A stretch of 64,000 bases of DNA from Terriglobia bacterium (GTDB lineage Bacteria > Acidobacteriota > Terriglobia > Versatilivoradales > Versatilivoraceae). The position numbers and the translations under genes were made by a program. The DNA lies in NCBI GenBank assembly GCA_022452285.1, contig JAKUNG010000001.1, forward strand, positions 1-64,000, in the 5' to 3' direction. Below the pieces are notes generated by a model that did not search any database, was not told the origin of the DNA, and was given only the letters and a program-made list of their open reading frames with translations. How positions within the stretch are numbered: position 1 is the first letter of the stretch; each line of letters starts with the position of its first letter. Below, one piece after another: positions 9,103-17,256 of this stretch.

Positions 9103-10653
9103 ATGACTGAAACACAACTGTTTGATAAAACTATCGTTGTAAATTCTAAAGATAATGTTGCTGTCGCAAAAACTGCTATTGGATTAGGAACTCTAATTGG
9201 TTCTAATGGTAGCAATCTCCGTACAATCCAAACTGTACCACCAGGCCACAAAGTTGCCTTGCAAACAATTAATAAAGGGCAACCAGTAATTCGTTATGGA
9301 GAAATTATTGGAATTGCTAATCAGAACATTTCAGCAGGAAATACCGTACATAATCACAATATGATTCCTGACAACGAAAACCAAACTGTTCCAAAATCAG
9401 TCAGCCCTCTACCCGTTCAGTTCCTACCCAATGAAAAGATTCCTTCATTCCAAGGGTTTAAGCGGGATTGGGGTGGAGTAGGTACTCGTAACTATGTTGT
9501 AGTTCTTTCCACAGTGATCTGTTCAAGTCACCCAACCCAACTTATTGCTCGACATTTTGAAGACCAGTTTGATGATGATGACAACTTTGATGGAGTTATT
9601 CCTATCACTCATCAGGAAGGTTGTGGCGGTGAAAAGGGTGATGACCTTGATCAACTAATGCGCGTTTACAATGGAATAATGTACCATCCAAACGTTGCCG
9701 CTATTCTGTTAGTAGGATTAGGATGTGAGGAGAGCAATGTAGAATGTGTCCAAGGCTGTCATTCCTCCCTCCCCCTTCAGCTGCAAAACAATACTAAAGG
9801 TCGAGTTCGATACCTAACTATTCAAGGCTCCGGAGGAACAAGCAAAACAGTTCAACAAGGAATTACGATTGTTGAAGAACTAGTAATGGAAGCTCGAAAA
9901 TATCATCGCACTGAAATCTCTGCTGCCCATCTCTTTCTAGGATTAGAGTGTGGAGGATCTGATGCCTATTCTGGAATCTCTGCAAATCCTGCTCTAGGTC
10001 ATACTAGCGATCTGTTAGTCAGTTGTGGTGGTACTACAGTTTTACCTGAAACCCCAGAAATTTATGGTGCTGAACATCTGTTAATGAGGGGAGCTAGTTC
10101 TGTTAAAACAGCCCAATCTCTTTGGGACATCATTGAACGTTATAAGGCCTATGCAGCTTCCCGTGGAGGAAAACTTGACAATAATCCTTCTCCAGGCAAT
10201 ATGGTTGGAGGCATTTCAACCATTGCCGAAAAGTCGCTAGGAGCCATCCGAAAAGCCGGTTCGACTCCTCTCCAAGCTGTGGTTAATTATGCAGAAAAAA
10301 TTACCCAAAGAGGATTTATAATCATGGATTCCCCAGGGTATGATACACCTTCGATCTCGGGTTTAGTTTCGTCAGGGGCTAATATCGTTTGTTTTACAAC
10401 AGGTCGAGGTACTCCCACTGGGAATCCAATTGTTCCTGTCCTTAAAATTGCGACTAATAGTCAAATGTTTAAACATATGGAAGAGAATATGGACATCAAT
10501 GCGGGGACCATTGTGGACGGAACTCAGACTTTAGAAGAGGTTGGTCAGGAAATTTTTCAAAAGATTATCTCTGTTTCGTCCGGAGAGCCCGCCAAAAATG
10601 AACTAACGGGACACAGAGAATTCGCTATATGGAGAGCAGGGGCTGTCTTGTAA
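9103..10653 (+). CDS. UxaA family hydrolyase (altronate/galactarate dehydratase type)
   Basis: A 516-aa protein. Residues about 10-90 form the SAF domain typical of the N-terminal part of altronate dehydratase (INKGQPVIRYGEIIGIA, then VHNHNM). The rest is the UxaA catalytic domain with GTRNYVVVLSTVICSS, HQEGCGGEKGDD and LECGGSDAYSGISANPALG. Here the two domains are fused, as in full-length UxaA and GarD. The enzymes dehydrate sugar acids to 2-keto-3-deoxy acids, usually with a metal or Fe-S centre. No uronate isomerase, KDG kinase or aldolase is adjacent, so the exact sugar acid is open. SD AAGGA precedes the ATG. It is convergent with the SirB1-like gene 40 bp away. Confidence 0.87.
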   Translation: MTETQLFDKTIVVNSKDNVAVAKTAIGLGTLIGSNGSNLRTIQTVPPGHKVALQTINKGQPVIRYGEIIGIANQNISAGNTVHNHNMIPDNENQTVPKSVSPLPVQFLPNEKIPSFQGFKRDWGGVGTRNYVVVLSTVICSSHPTQLIARHFEDQFDDDDNFDGVIPITHQEGCGGEKGDDLDQLMRVYNGIMYHPNVAAILLVGLGCEESNVECVQGCHSSLPLQLQNNTKGRVRYLTIQGSGGTSKTVQQGITIVEELVMEARKYHRTEISAAHLFLGLECGGSDAYSGISANPALGHTSDLLVSCGGTTVLPETPEIYGAEHLLMRGASSVKTAQSLWDIIERYKAYAASRGGKLDNNPSPGNMVGGISTIAEKSLGAIRKAGSTPLQAVVNYAEKITQRGFIIMDSPGYDTPSISGLVSSGANIVCFTTGRGTPTGNPIVPVLKIATNSQMFKHMEENMDINAGTIVDGTQTLEEVGQEIFQKIISVSSGEPAKNELTGHREFAIWRAGAVL

Positions 10654-10693
10654 AACATTTTTAAAAGTGAATAGAGCACTAAGTCTTCATTCT

Positions 10694-11536
10694 TTAGTTT
10701 TGCCTGGCTACCTGCAGTGCGACCTGTCGAAGTTTATTCCTAATCTGTTCAACATCAGGAGCTTTAGGATCCAACTGTAAATATTTTTTCCAATCTTGAA
10801 TCGCAGCTGAAAAGTTATTTAGTTGAAGATGAACTAAACCACGATCTCTAATTTCCCTAGGCTGCTGTGGAGAAAGCAGGATGATTTTTTCAATCACATT
10901 TAAAGCCCTCGAAAAGTCTTTCTTCTTAAGATAAATCATTTTTAAATTAACTAGAATCCGACAAAGGATCGAACATTTGTTAAGGGTGTCCAAATAGGAT
11001 GAAATAAATTGAACATTTTTCCCATTAATTTCTCTAAGTTGTTTTTGACAATCTTCTTCATTCAACAGTCTGCCCTGATGAAAGGGGTCAATCAGTAAGC
11101 TACTCCCCTGATACCAACCTTTCACTATGAAGTGTCCTGGCATACCAATTCCAAAAAACTGAATTCCTAGCCGCTTTCCTATTTCCATATAAACCAAGGA
11201 AAGTGTAACTGGAATCCCAGTTCTTCGATTCAGAACTTCATTCAAAAAACTATTACGTGGATCATAATAGTCCCTTATATTTCCATAAAAACCTTCTTGT
11301 TCAAATAGAACCATGTTGATCTGCTGAATTATTGTCAAAAAACTTTTTTCCTTCACACTGTTAAGTTGATTATTGACTCTTTTTGCCAATTCATCGATCT
11401 TTTTCAAGTGGTTATGGATATCGAGATCAGGATATTCATCTTTAGCGATTAAAAGGGCTGCAACAGCTAAATCAATCGAATCTTCTGGCTGTGAAATCAC
11501 ATCCTCAAATGAGGAGGTTTTTCTATTTCTCTCCAT
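10694..11536 (-). CDS. SirB1 / transglutaminase-like protein with C-terminal TPR
   Basis: A 280-aa protein related to SirB1 (Transglut_core2). Recognisable blocks are NRRTGIPVTLSLVYMEIGKRLGI, GMPGHFIVKG and LIDPF. The usual transglutaminase Cys is not evident in these blocks, so it may be non-catalytic. The last 80 residues form TPR-like helices (LSPQQPREIRDRGLVHLQL). A longer frame opens 23 codons upstream, but the ATG at 11536 has an SD (AAGGA) about 8 nt away and gives the usual family length. It sits 120 bp behind the SAM hydrolase gene on the same strand. Function of the family is poorly defined. Confidence 0.85.
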   Translation of the reverse strand: MERNRKTSSFEDVISQPEDSIDLAVAALLIAKDEYPDLDIHNHLKKIDELAKRVNNQLNSVKEKSFLTIIQQINMVLFEQEGFYGNIRDYYDPRNSFLNEVLNRRTGIPVTLSLVYMEIGKRLGIQFFGIGMPGHFIVKGWYQGSSLLIDPFHQGRLLNEEDCQKQLREINGKNVQFISSYLDTLNKCSILCRILVNLKMIYLKKKDFSRALNVIEKIILLSPQQPREIRDRGLVHLQLNNFSAAIQDWKKYLQLDPKAPDVEQIRNKLRQVALQVARQN

Positions 11537-11656
11537 TGTATTCCTTTTTACACACACCTCTAATTTAATGTCTACATTAGGGAAACTTTCATTCAAAAAT
11601 TGCAATTAGTCAACCGCAGAAACTAAACAAAATCCACTATTTTTACGTTTTGAAAA

Positions 11657-12493
11657 TCATTTACTTTTTTCAAAAACATTAATCTTAATCTCGAAATTGT
11701 CATATGGTTTTACATTTAACACACTTGCAGCAGATTCCTGATAACATGCGATCTCTAATAACCCAAAACTTCCCCAAATAGCAAATATTTCTTTTTGTTT
11801 TGCTGCTGTATAGGAAGGATACATCTTATCTATTAAGTGACCATTAATAACCAGCCTAAAATCTCTCTTACAAAAACTTTGCTTGAATTCTGTGTAAGGA
11901 ATGTTCGTTAAAATATTGCCAAATCTATCAGAATAGAGAATAGTTCCTTCAACTTTATCTGTACCAGGTATGATGCGAGGGGATGGCAACGGGAGCTTTA
12001 CAGGTTTAGTCATGAATTGACCTAGTTTTTTAGGATCTAATCCCTGACTTAACCAAGCAGCTACTGGACCAAAAATATCACGACCGTGAAAAGTTTGACT
12101 TATTGGATGTTGAAAATATTCAGGGGTCGTTAGTTTTATGAACTCAATCTGATCACAATTTTTGTAGATTGCTGAAAAAACACCATTGTCAGGTCCGACA
12201 AAGTATCCCTTTTCCGTAATTGCCAACAATGGATGTCTTGCACTCCCCACTCCAGGATCAACCACAACCACATGGATTGAACCTTTTGGGAAATGAGAAT
12301 AACTCGATTGAATGACTAATGCGGCCTGTATCACATCATGGGCTAAGATGCCATGGGTAATATCAACAATCCGAACTTTACTTGAAATAGAGTGAATAGT
12401 ACCCTTCATCATTCCTACAAAGGGATCATCTAAACCAAAATCGCTAGTCAGGGTAATAATAGGGTTTTGTTGTACCTTTGGCCACCACACCAT
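11657..12493 (-). CDS. S-adenosylmethionine hydrolase (SAM hydroxide adenosyltransferase, DUF62)
   Basis: A 278-aa protein with the DUF62 fingerprint: LTSDFGLDDPFVGMMKG near the N-terminus, VVVDPGVGSARHP, FVGPDNGVFS and the C-terminal-domain motif YSDRFGNILTNI. Family members hydrolyse SAM to adenosine and L-methionine, using an activated water held by a conserved Asp-Arg-His set; related halogenases instead use halide. Length and motifs are standard. It lies 102 bp after the M23 peptidase and before the SirB1-like gene, all on the minus strand; a functional link is not obvious. ATG start; weak SD. Confidence 0.9.
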   Translation of the reverse strand: MVWWPKVQQNPIITLTSDFGLDDPFVGMMKGTIHSISSKVRIVDITHGILAHDVIQAALVIQSSYSHFPKGSIHVVVVDPGVGSARHPLLAITEKGYFVGPDNGVFSAIYKNCDQIEFIKLTTPEYFQHPISQTFHGRDIFGPVAAWLSQGLDPKKLGQFMTKPVKLPLPSPRIIPGTDKVEGTILYSDRFGNILTNIPYTEFKQSFCKRDFRLVINGHLIDKMYPSYTAAKQKEIFAIWGSFGLLEIACYQESAASVLNVKPYDNFEIKINVFEKSK

Positions 12494-12595
12494 AATCCTA
12501 AACCAAAATTCTCAAGTTAAGAGTAATTAGAATTTACTTCCTCAGTCTTCAAAAATCTATTTATTTGAAAACGTTGGAAAAATTGAATTTAGATC

Positions 12596-13486
12596 CTACC
12601 AATTGGAAAAATCAACTCCTGTTAAGTTGAGTGGATTGACACGAGAACCACCCAGACGGCATGCCCAGTGTAAATGGGGTCCAGTGACCCGACCTGTTGA
12701 ACCTACTTTTCCAATAATTTCTCCTAAAACAACTGTCTGCCCAACTTTAACCATCATCTTTGAACAGTGTGCATATACTGTGTACAATCCTAAACCATGA
12801 TCTAAAACTATCGTTTTTCCCGCAAAAAAAAGATGTTCTGCCAATACAACTTTACCTGAATTGGTTGCCTTAATAGGGGTTCCCCTTTTTGCTTTCAAAT
12901 CAACACCAGAATGGGGACTACGGGTCTCTCCATTGACAATTCTTCGTCGACCAAATCCACTGGTCAACCTGCTGGACAAAGGCCGAACAAAGGAATCTTT
13001 CCAGATCCTTTCTGGAGTGACTTTTTTCCAAATAGCCTCTAATTTCTTGGCTTCCTTTATAGCTCTTTCAGAATTTTTAGAGCTTAATGTGACATATTTT
13101 TGGTTGACACGAATCCGTTGAATTGTGAATTTTTTAGACCTTATTCTGATTGCCTTTCGCACAGCAATAGAATGACCATCCACCGTCCAAATGGTTCCGG
13201 TCAAAAGATGATCACCCGGTGAAGTTTCTAAATCTACACCGATAAGAGCTTTCCAGGAGAATTTATCCGGAGACTTAAAAAAGAGAGCGTTACGATCTAA
13301 AAAGGAGCATTCTATTCGAGAAAGTGGAACTTGGGAATCTAAGCTCAAGTAAGCAATGGAGCCCGGCTGGATTACCTGGTTAAAAACCTTTAACTCAAAT
13401 CGAGGTTTAGAATCATAAACAACAGGAAAAACATTAAGAAGAAGTAGACAATAAATTAAGATAGTCCGTAATAAACACCAAATCAA
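12596..13486 (-). CDS. M23 family metallopeptidase (LytM-like), secreted
   Basis: A 296-aa protein with a short hydrophobic N-terminal signal (about residues 5-22), an unassigned beta-rich region, and a C-terminal M23 domain. Zinc ligands are visible in HSGVDL (His and Asp), YAHC, and the GPHLHW motif near the end. Such enzymes cut peptidoglycan peptide bridges in the periplasm. The only in-frame start before the signal sequence is TTG at 13486, with GAGG 11 nt upstream; no ATG is available. The C-terminal order (SGFGRRR, then GTPIKATNSGKVV) is textbook for LytM domains. Convincing as an envelope hydrolase; the exact bond cut is unknown. Confidence 0.9.
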   Translation of the reverse strand: MIWCLLRTILIYCLLLLNVFPVVYDSKPRFELKVFNQVIQPGSIAYLSLDSQVPLSRIECSFLDRNALFFKSPDKFSWKALIGVDLETSPGDHLLTGTIWTVDGHSIAVRKAIRIRSKKFTIQRIRVNQKYVTLSSKNSERAIKEAKKLEAIWKKVTPERIWKDSFVRPLSSRLTSGFGRRRIVNGETRSPHSGVDLKAKRGTPIKATNSGKVVLAEHLFFAGKTIVLDHGLGLYTVYAHCSKMMVKVGQTVVLGEIIGKVGSTGRVTGPHLHWACRLGGSRVNPLNLTGVDFSNW

Positions 13487-13810
13487 TTCTAATAAACCTC
13501 TGTTAAGGTATTCACTGATCTAATTAACTGAACGTAATTGTCATATTTTTATTAATGTCATTATTTAGCCTATCTAATAAACACTCTCTTATAAGCTAGT
13601 TCCTACAATAGCATAGAAGATTAGGATTACCCAATAGGTAAGGGTTCACAGGAATCGACCTCTTCTTGGTATTTTTGCAGCTAATGAAGAGAATAGATCT
13701 ATTTAGAATTCCAAAAGGCGTCTGTGCATATACCAGAATCATGGTCTTCAAAAGAGTCTTTCGGTATGACCGACCAATGACTCCACTATGTGAGAACACC
13801 GGTCAACATC
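13487..13810. other. Intergenic region with no convincing gene
   Basis: AT-rich DNA upstream of both the M23 gene (minus) and the cupin gene (plus). One minus-strand open frame of 67 codons is present but its product lacks any recognisable pattern, so it is not called. The promoter for the cupin gene lies at its right end. Confidence 0.45.
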
Positions 13811-13838
13811 TTGACAAAAAGGATTGAAGGGCTATACT
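13811..13838 (+). promoter_or_regulatory. Sigma70-type promoter for cupin gene
   Basis: TTGACA (13811-13816) and TATACT (13833-13838) are separated by 16 bp. The -35 is a perfect consensus match and the -10 differs in one base. The predicted transcript would start near 13845, about 60 nt before the cupin ATG. This is the clearest promoter in the window. Confidence 0.75.
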
Positions 13839-13904
13839 CACGCAGTTTCTTTCAATTTAAAATGGACTTTTCTGGTAAATTACAAAATATAAGGATCAGT
13901 TATC

Positions 13905-14273
13905 ATGACTACTATGTCTTTTCACAAGTCGGCAAAATGGAAGACCGGCCTCAGACGCTACTTTGAATACCGAGATCTTGGCATTGTGGAGGCTACCAAG
14001 GGCAAAGTTCTGGCGCACATTATCCGTGCTAGAGAATCTTCTGATGGCCCCGGTGGATATCACACCCATGATCTTGAATTCCAAATGAATTACGTCCTAA
14101 AAGGATGGACTCGGGTCGAATTTGAAGATGCAGGTGAGGTTCTATTCGAAGCTGGAGACAGTTGGTACCAAGACCCGAAGATAAAACACGAAGTCCTGGA
14201 ATTTTCTGACGATTTTGAAGTAATCGAAATCTGTATGCCAGCAGAATTTCCAACTGAGAATGCCCAACGATAA
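13905..14273 (+). CDS. Small cupin domain protein
   Basis: A 122-aa single-domain cupin. The first metal-binding motif is GGYHTHDLEFQMNYVLKG (His-x-His-x2-Glu) and the second contains DSWYQDPKIKHEV with the fourth ligand His. The fold could bind a metal and act as a dioxygenase, isomerase or sensor; sequence alone does not say which. It has its own strong promoter and no same-strand partner, and converges on the FmdB gene 8 bp away. SD AAGGAT precedes the ATG; a second in-frame ATG lies three codons later. Confidence 0.82.
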   Translation: MTTMSFHKSAKWKTGLRRYFEYRDLGIVEATKGKVLAHIIRARESSDGPGGYHTHDLEFQMNYVLKGWTRVEFEDAGEVLFEAGDSWYQDPKIKHEVLEFSDDFEVIEICMPAEFPTENAQR

Positions 14274-14281
14274 CCAATCAA

Positions 14282-14506
14282 TTAGTCCATTTGCTGGCAA
14301 GCGCCTGGTCGCTCAGCACCACATCTAAAACAACCAGCGGTGCTTTCATTTCTAACAGTAGTTTGCATACTAACAGCAAAAGAAGAATGTCTTTTTTCTA
14401 CTCTCCTACTCCCACAGGTTTGGCAGTTTAACAATTTTGATTTAGACAAAACAATTTTTTCAAAATCACTGCCACAATCTAGACATTTATACTCATAAAT
14501 CGGCAT
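14282..14506 (-). CDS. FmdB family zinc ribbon protein
   Basis: A 74-aa protein starting MPIYEYKCLDCG, the hallmark of the FmdB/CxxC putative regulatory family. CLDCG and CQTCG form the four-Cys zinc ribbon. An extra C-terminal CFRCGAERPGAC segment is typical of the longer members. The family was named from formamidase operons but has no settled function. It lies downstream of the AGCS symporter gene on the same strand with a 163-bp gap. Confidence 0.88.
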   Translation of the reverse strand: MPIYEYKCLDCGSDFEKIVLSKSKLLNCQTCGSRRVEKRHSSFAVSMQTTVRNESTAGCFRCGAERPGACQQMD

Positions 14507-14669
14507 TAGTTTTTATCCTTGGTCTATTAATTAGCGGTAATATTTTATTAGTACCATTAATAATTGAAAATGAATTAGGTATATCAGTATTTAGTGAATA
14601 TTCTCACCCTAAAAACTCTAGGGAATATACAGGGGAACATAATTCATTGTCACCCTTATAGGACCTTAG

Positions 14670-16019
14670 CTACTGATTAACAACTCTTTTTTTGTTGAAG
14701 TACGCTTTCACTTCAGAAACAACCAATCCACTTAAAAACATCAAAGCTATTAGATTAGGAAGTGCCATTAAACCATTCATAATGTCGGATATTGTCCAAA
14801 CTATTTCAAGAGTTAGTATGGCACCTAAGAAGGTACCTCCTGCCCACGCCACTTTATATAGTAAGGCATAACGGGAATTTCCTATTAGATAAAATAATGC
14901 TTTTTCTCCGTAATAGTGCCAACCCAGAATTGTTGAATAAGCAAAGAAGACCAAACTCAAAGAAACAACAAATCCTCCCCACCACCCTAAACCATAATTA
15001 AATGAAGTAGATGTAAGTGCTGCACCTGTCACCCCATCAGTCCAAAGACCAGAAACTAAAACCACAAAACCTGTCACCGAACAAACCACCAATGTGTCAA
15101 TGAACGTCTGTGTCATTGATACTAGAGCTTGAGTTACAGGATTGTGTGTCTGTGCAGCTGCCGCAGCAATTGCAGCAGAACCCATACCACTTTCATTACT
15201 AAAGATACCTCGGGATACCCCAAGACGAATTGTCTTCATTAAATGAGTGCCAGCAAATCCTCCTATAGCTGCCATTGGAGCAAAGGCTCCTTCAAAAATC
15301 TGAATAAAAACCACTGGGATCTCTCTCCAATGAACTATCAATATTACTAAACCAACTAACATATAAAGAGTAATCATCGTTGGAACGATGGCACTTACCA
15401 CTTTAGCAATTGAATGGATTCCTCCCAACGTTACTGCAGCTGTTACCCCTGTCATGAAGAGTCCAGTCCAAAAAAAGGGAATTTCAAATGAACTTTGGAG
15501 GACCTGTGCAACTGAATTAGACTGAACCATGTTTCCAATCCCGAAACTTGCAACCACCGTTAGAACAGCAAATAATGTTGCTAACAATTTTTTCTTCAGT
15601 CCTAACTCTAAATAGTACATCGGCCCACCTGCCATCTCTCCTCTATCATTGACAACCCGAAACTTTACAGCTAGTAAAGCTTCAGAAAACTTAGTGGCCA
15701 TACCCAATAACCCTGTAATCCACATCCAAAAAAGGGCACCTGGACCACCAGCAGCTATGGCCGTTGCGACACCTGCAATGTTGCCTGTACCAACAGTTGC
15801 CGCTAAAGCAGTCATAAGCGCTTGGAAATGTGAAATATCTCCATCAGCACCAGACTCTTTGCGTTTGACAATAGCTAGGTAAAAAGCTTGGCTAAGTTTA
15901 TTAAATTGGAGGCCTTTAAGTCTAATTGACAGGAATAAACCAGTCCCTAACAACATTATTAGGAGTGGTGGTCCCCAGACAAGCTTGGAAATATCTTGCA
16001 GAAATTCTAGAAGATCCAA
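14670..16019 (-). CDS. Alanine/glycine:cation symporter (AGCS family)
   Basis: A 449-aa membrane protein with about 10-11 hydrophobic helices. The family signature is clear: [29 protein letters not shown] (about residues 72-100), followed by [12 protein letters not shown] and [11 protein letters not shown]. It imports alanine or glycine with sodium. The first in-frame start is TTG at 16019, 7 nt after an SD (GGAG); the next Met is far inside a conserved helix, so TTG is preferred. Upstream DNA (16020-16289) shows no glycine riboswitch that I recognise. Confidence 0.92.
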   Translation of the reverse strand: MDLLEFLQDISKLVWGPPLLIMLLGTGLFLSIRLKGLQFNKLSQAFYLAIVKRKESGADGDISHFQALMTALAATVGTGNIAGVATAIAAGGPGALFWMWITGLLGMATKFSEALLAVKFRVVNDRGEMAGGPMYYLELGLKKKLLATLFAVLTVVASFGIGNMVQSNSVAQVLQSSFEIPFFWTGLFMTGVTAAVTLGGIHSIAKVVSAIVPTMITLYMLVGLVILIVHWREIPVVFIQIFEGAFAPMAAIGGFAGTHLMKTIRLGVSRGIFSNESGMGSAAIAAAAAQTHNPVTQALVSMTQTFIDTLVVCSVTGFVVLVSGLWTDGVTGAALTSTSFNYGLGWWGGFVVSLSLVFFAYSTILGWHYYGEKALFYLIGNSRYALLYKVAWAGGTFLGAILTLEIVWTISDIMNGLMALPNLIALMFLSGLVVSEVKAYFNKKRVVNQ

Positions 16020-16289
16020 CAGAGTTCTCCAAAATTTAGAAAATCCCAGTTAATATCTATATGGACAAACACCCCATCCGAATCTCGTCCTTAACCCATG
16101 GAAGCTTTAGAAATGAAAATTAAAAAGCCTACAATCTTTCAACTACGATGAATATATCAGAATAGTACAATGAATTTATCGATAGTTTGATAGGTCTTTG
16201 GTTGCCAAGTTTCCAGCGTCGTGTCATTATCAAAACTGTTTTCTCGTATATTAATTAGGTGAACGCTACTGTTTCTGGTAATTCATGTT

Positions 16290-17150
16290 ATGAATTTTGG
16301 AATGCCTACAGTCAAACTAATTTCCAGTCACCTAAAAAAAACTACATTGTTCCTATTGGTTGTTCTACCAGTAACCTTTTCTCAAAGTAATCTAGCCAAT
16401 GAGATCGACAAAAACAATCAAGAGACTTCTAACAAAAAGTTTCAAGAACTCATCAAGAAGGTGCGTAATAAAGCACTAAGCTACACAGACAACTTGCCTA
16501 ATTTTATTTGTCGCCAAACTACAAAAAGATACGTTCATACCTTAGGTAGAGGTCGTGGCTGGTTACAAACTAACAGTTATCTAGCTGAATTGTCTTTCTA
16601 CAATAAGATTGAACAATACAAACTTTTATCTATCAATGGTCAACCTACTTCAAAGGTTCCAAAAGACAAAAAAGACAGACAAGGATCTACTGGTGAATTT
16701 GGCTCAGCGCTTAAAGGGTTATTCGATCCAAGTGCCAACGGCACTTTTTATCTAGAAGGATCTGAAAAAATTAATAATGTGAAGACATTGCGTATTCGTT
16801 TCCATGTAGCAAAAAAAACTTCTAAACGTTTTATATCTTATAATCGCCATACTATAATCACAGGTTATCGAGGAGAGTGCTGGGTTCATCCGCAAAGCTA
16901 TCAAGTTGTCCGCCTGAAAAAAGAGGCTATTGATATCCCAAAACCCTTCCCTGTTAGACGTTTTGACATGACACTGGACTATGCCCTTACTAAGATAGAA
17001 CAGGAACAGCATTGGCTACCTAAGAAGGCAGAGGTCTGGTTAAGTCATCGGATTGCAAGTGGCATATCAAGACAGGTCAACACCAGAACTTCAATCCAAT
17101 TCAGGTCATATAGAAAATTTAGTACTGGCGTAAAGATTGTCACTGATTAA
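16290..17150 (+). CDS. Secreted protein of an Acidobacteria-type uncharacterised family
   Basis: A 286-aa protein with a signal peptide (hydrophobic core LFLLVVLPVTFSQ, about residues 20-32). The mature part starts with a charged segment and then ALSYTDNLPNFICRQTTKRY. A segment of this style (LPxFxCxQ with an aromatic/W-rich continuation and a 'LLSINGQP'-like block) recurs in hypothetical secreted proteins I associate with Acidobacteria; that is recollection and not a search. The rest looks beta-rich (GECWVHPQSYQVVRLKKEAI), reminiscent of LolA/outer-membrane-lipoprotein-sorting folds. No neighbour suggests a role. ATG start without SD; an alternative ATG lies four codons on. Confidence 0.75.
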   Translation: MNFGMPTVKLISSHLKKTTLFLLVVLPVTFSQSNLANEIDKNNQETSNKKFQELIKKVRNKALSYTDNLPNFICRQTTKRYVHTLGRGRGWLQTNSYLAELSFYNKIEQYKLLSINGQPTSKVPKDKKDRQGSTGEFGSALKGLFDPSANGTFYLEGSEKINNVKTLRIRFHVAKKTSKRFISYNRHTIITGYRGECWVHPQSYQVVRLKKEAIDIPKPFPVRRFDMTLDYALTKIEQEQHWLPKKAEVWLSHRIASGISRQVNTRTSIQFRSYRKFSTGVKIVTD

Positions 17151-17256
17151 TTACACTAGGATTTTTCACTAGGAAATTCTTTAGTTCATTCACGCATTAA
17201 AACATATTGAAGTTTGTTTTTCTTCAGTGCCAATAACAAACAAATGTTTGTTCGAC

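Noticed and set aside
13596-13799. Minus-strand open frame of 67 codons
   Set aside because: The product has no recognisable pattern, no SD, and overlaps a region expected to hold promoters.
17235-17252. 18-bp AT-rich palindrome (AACAAACA centre AA) just after the RND permease stop
   Set aside because: The position suits a terminator, but there is no T-run on the minus strand and the stem is AT only; not called.
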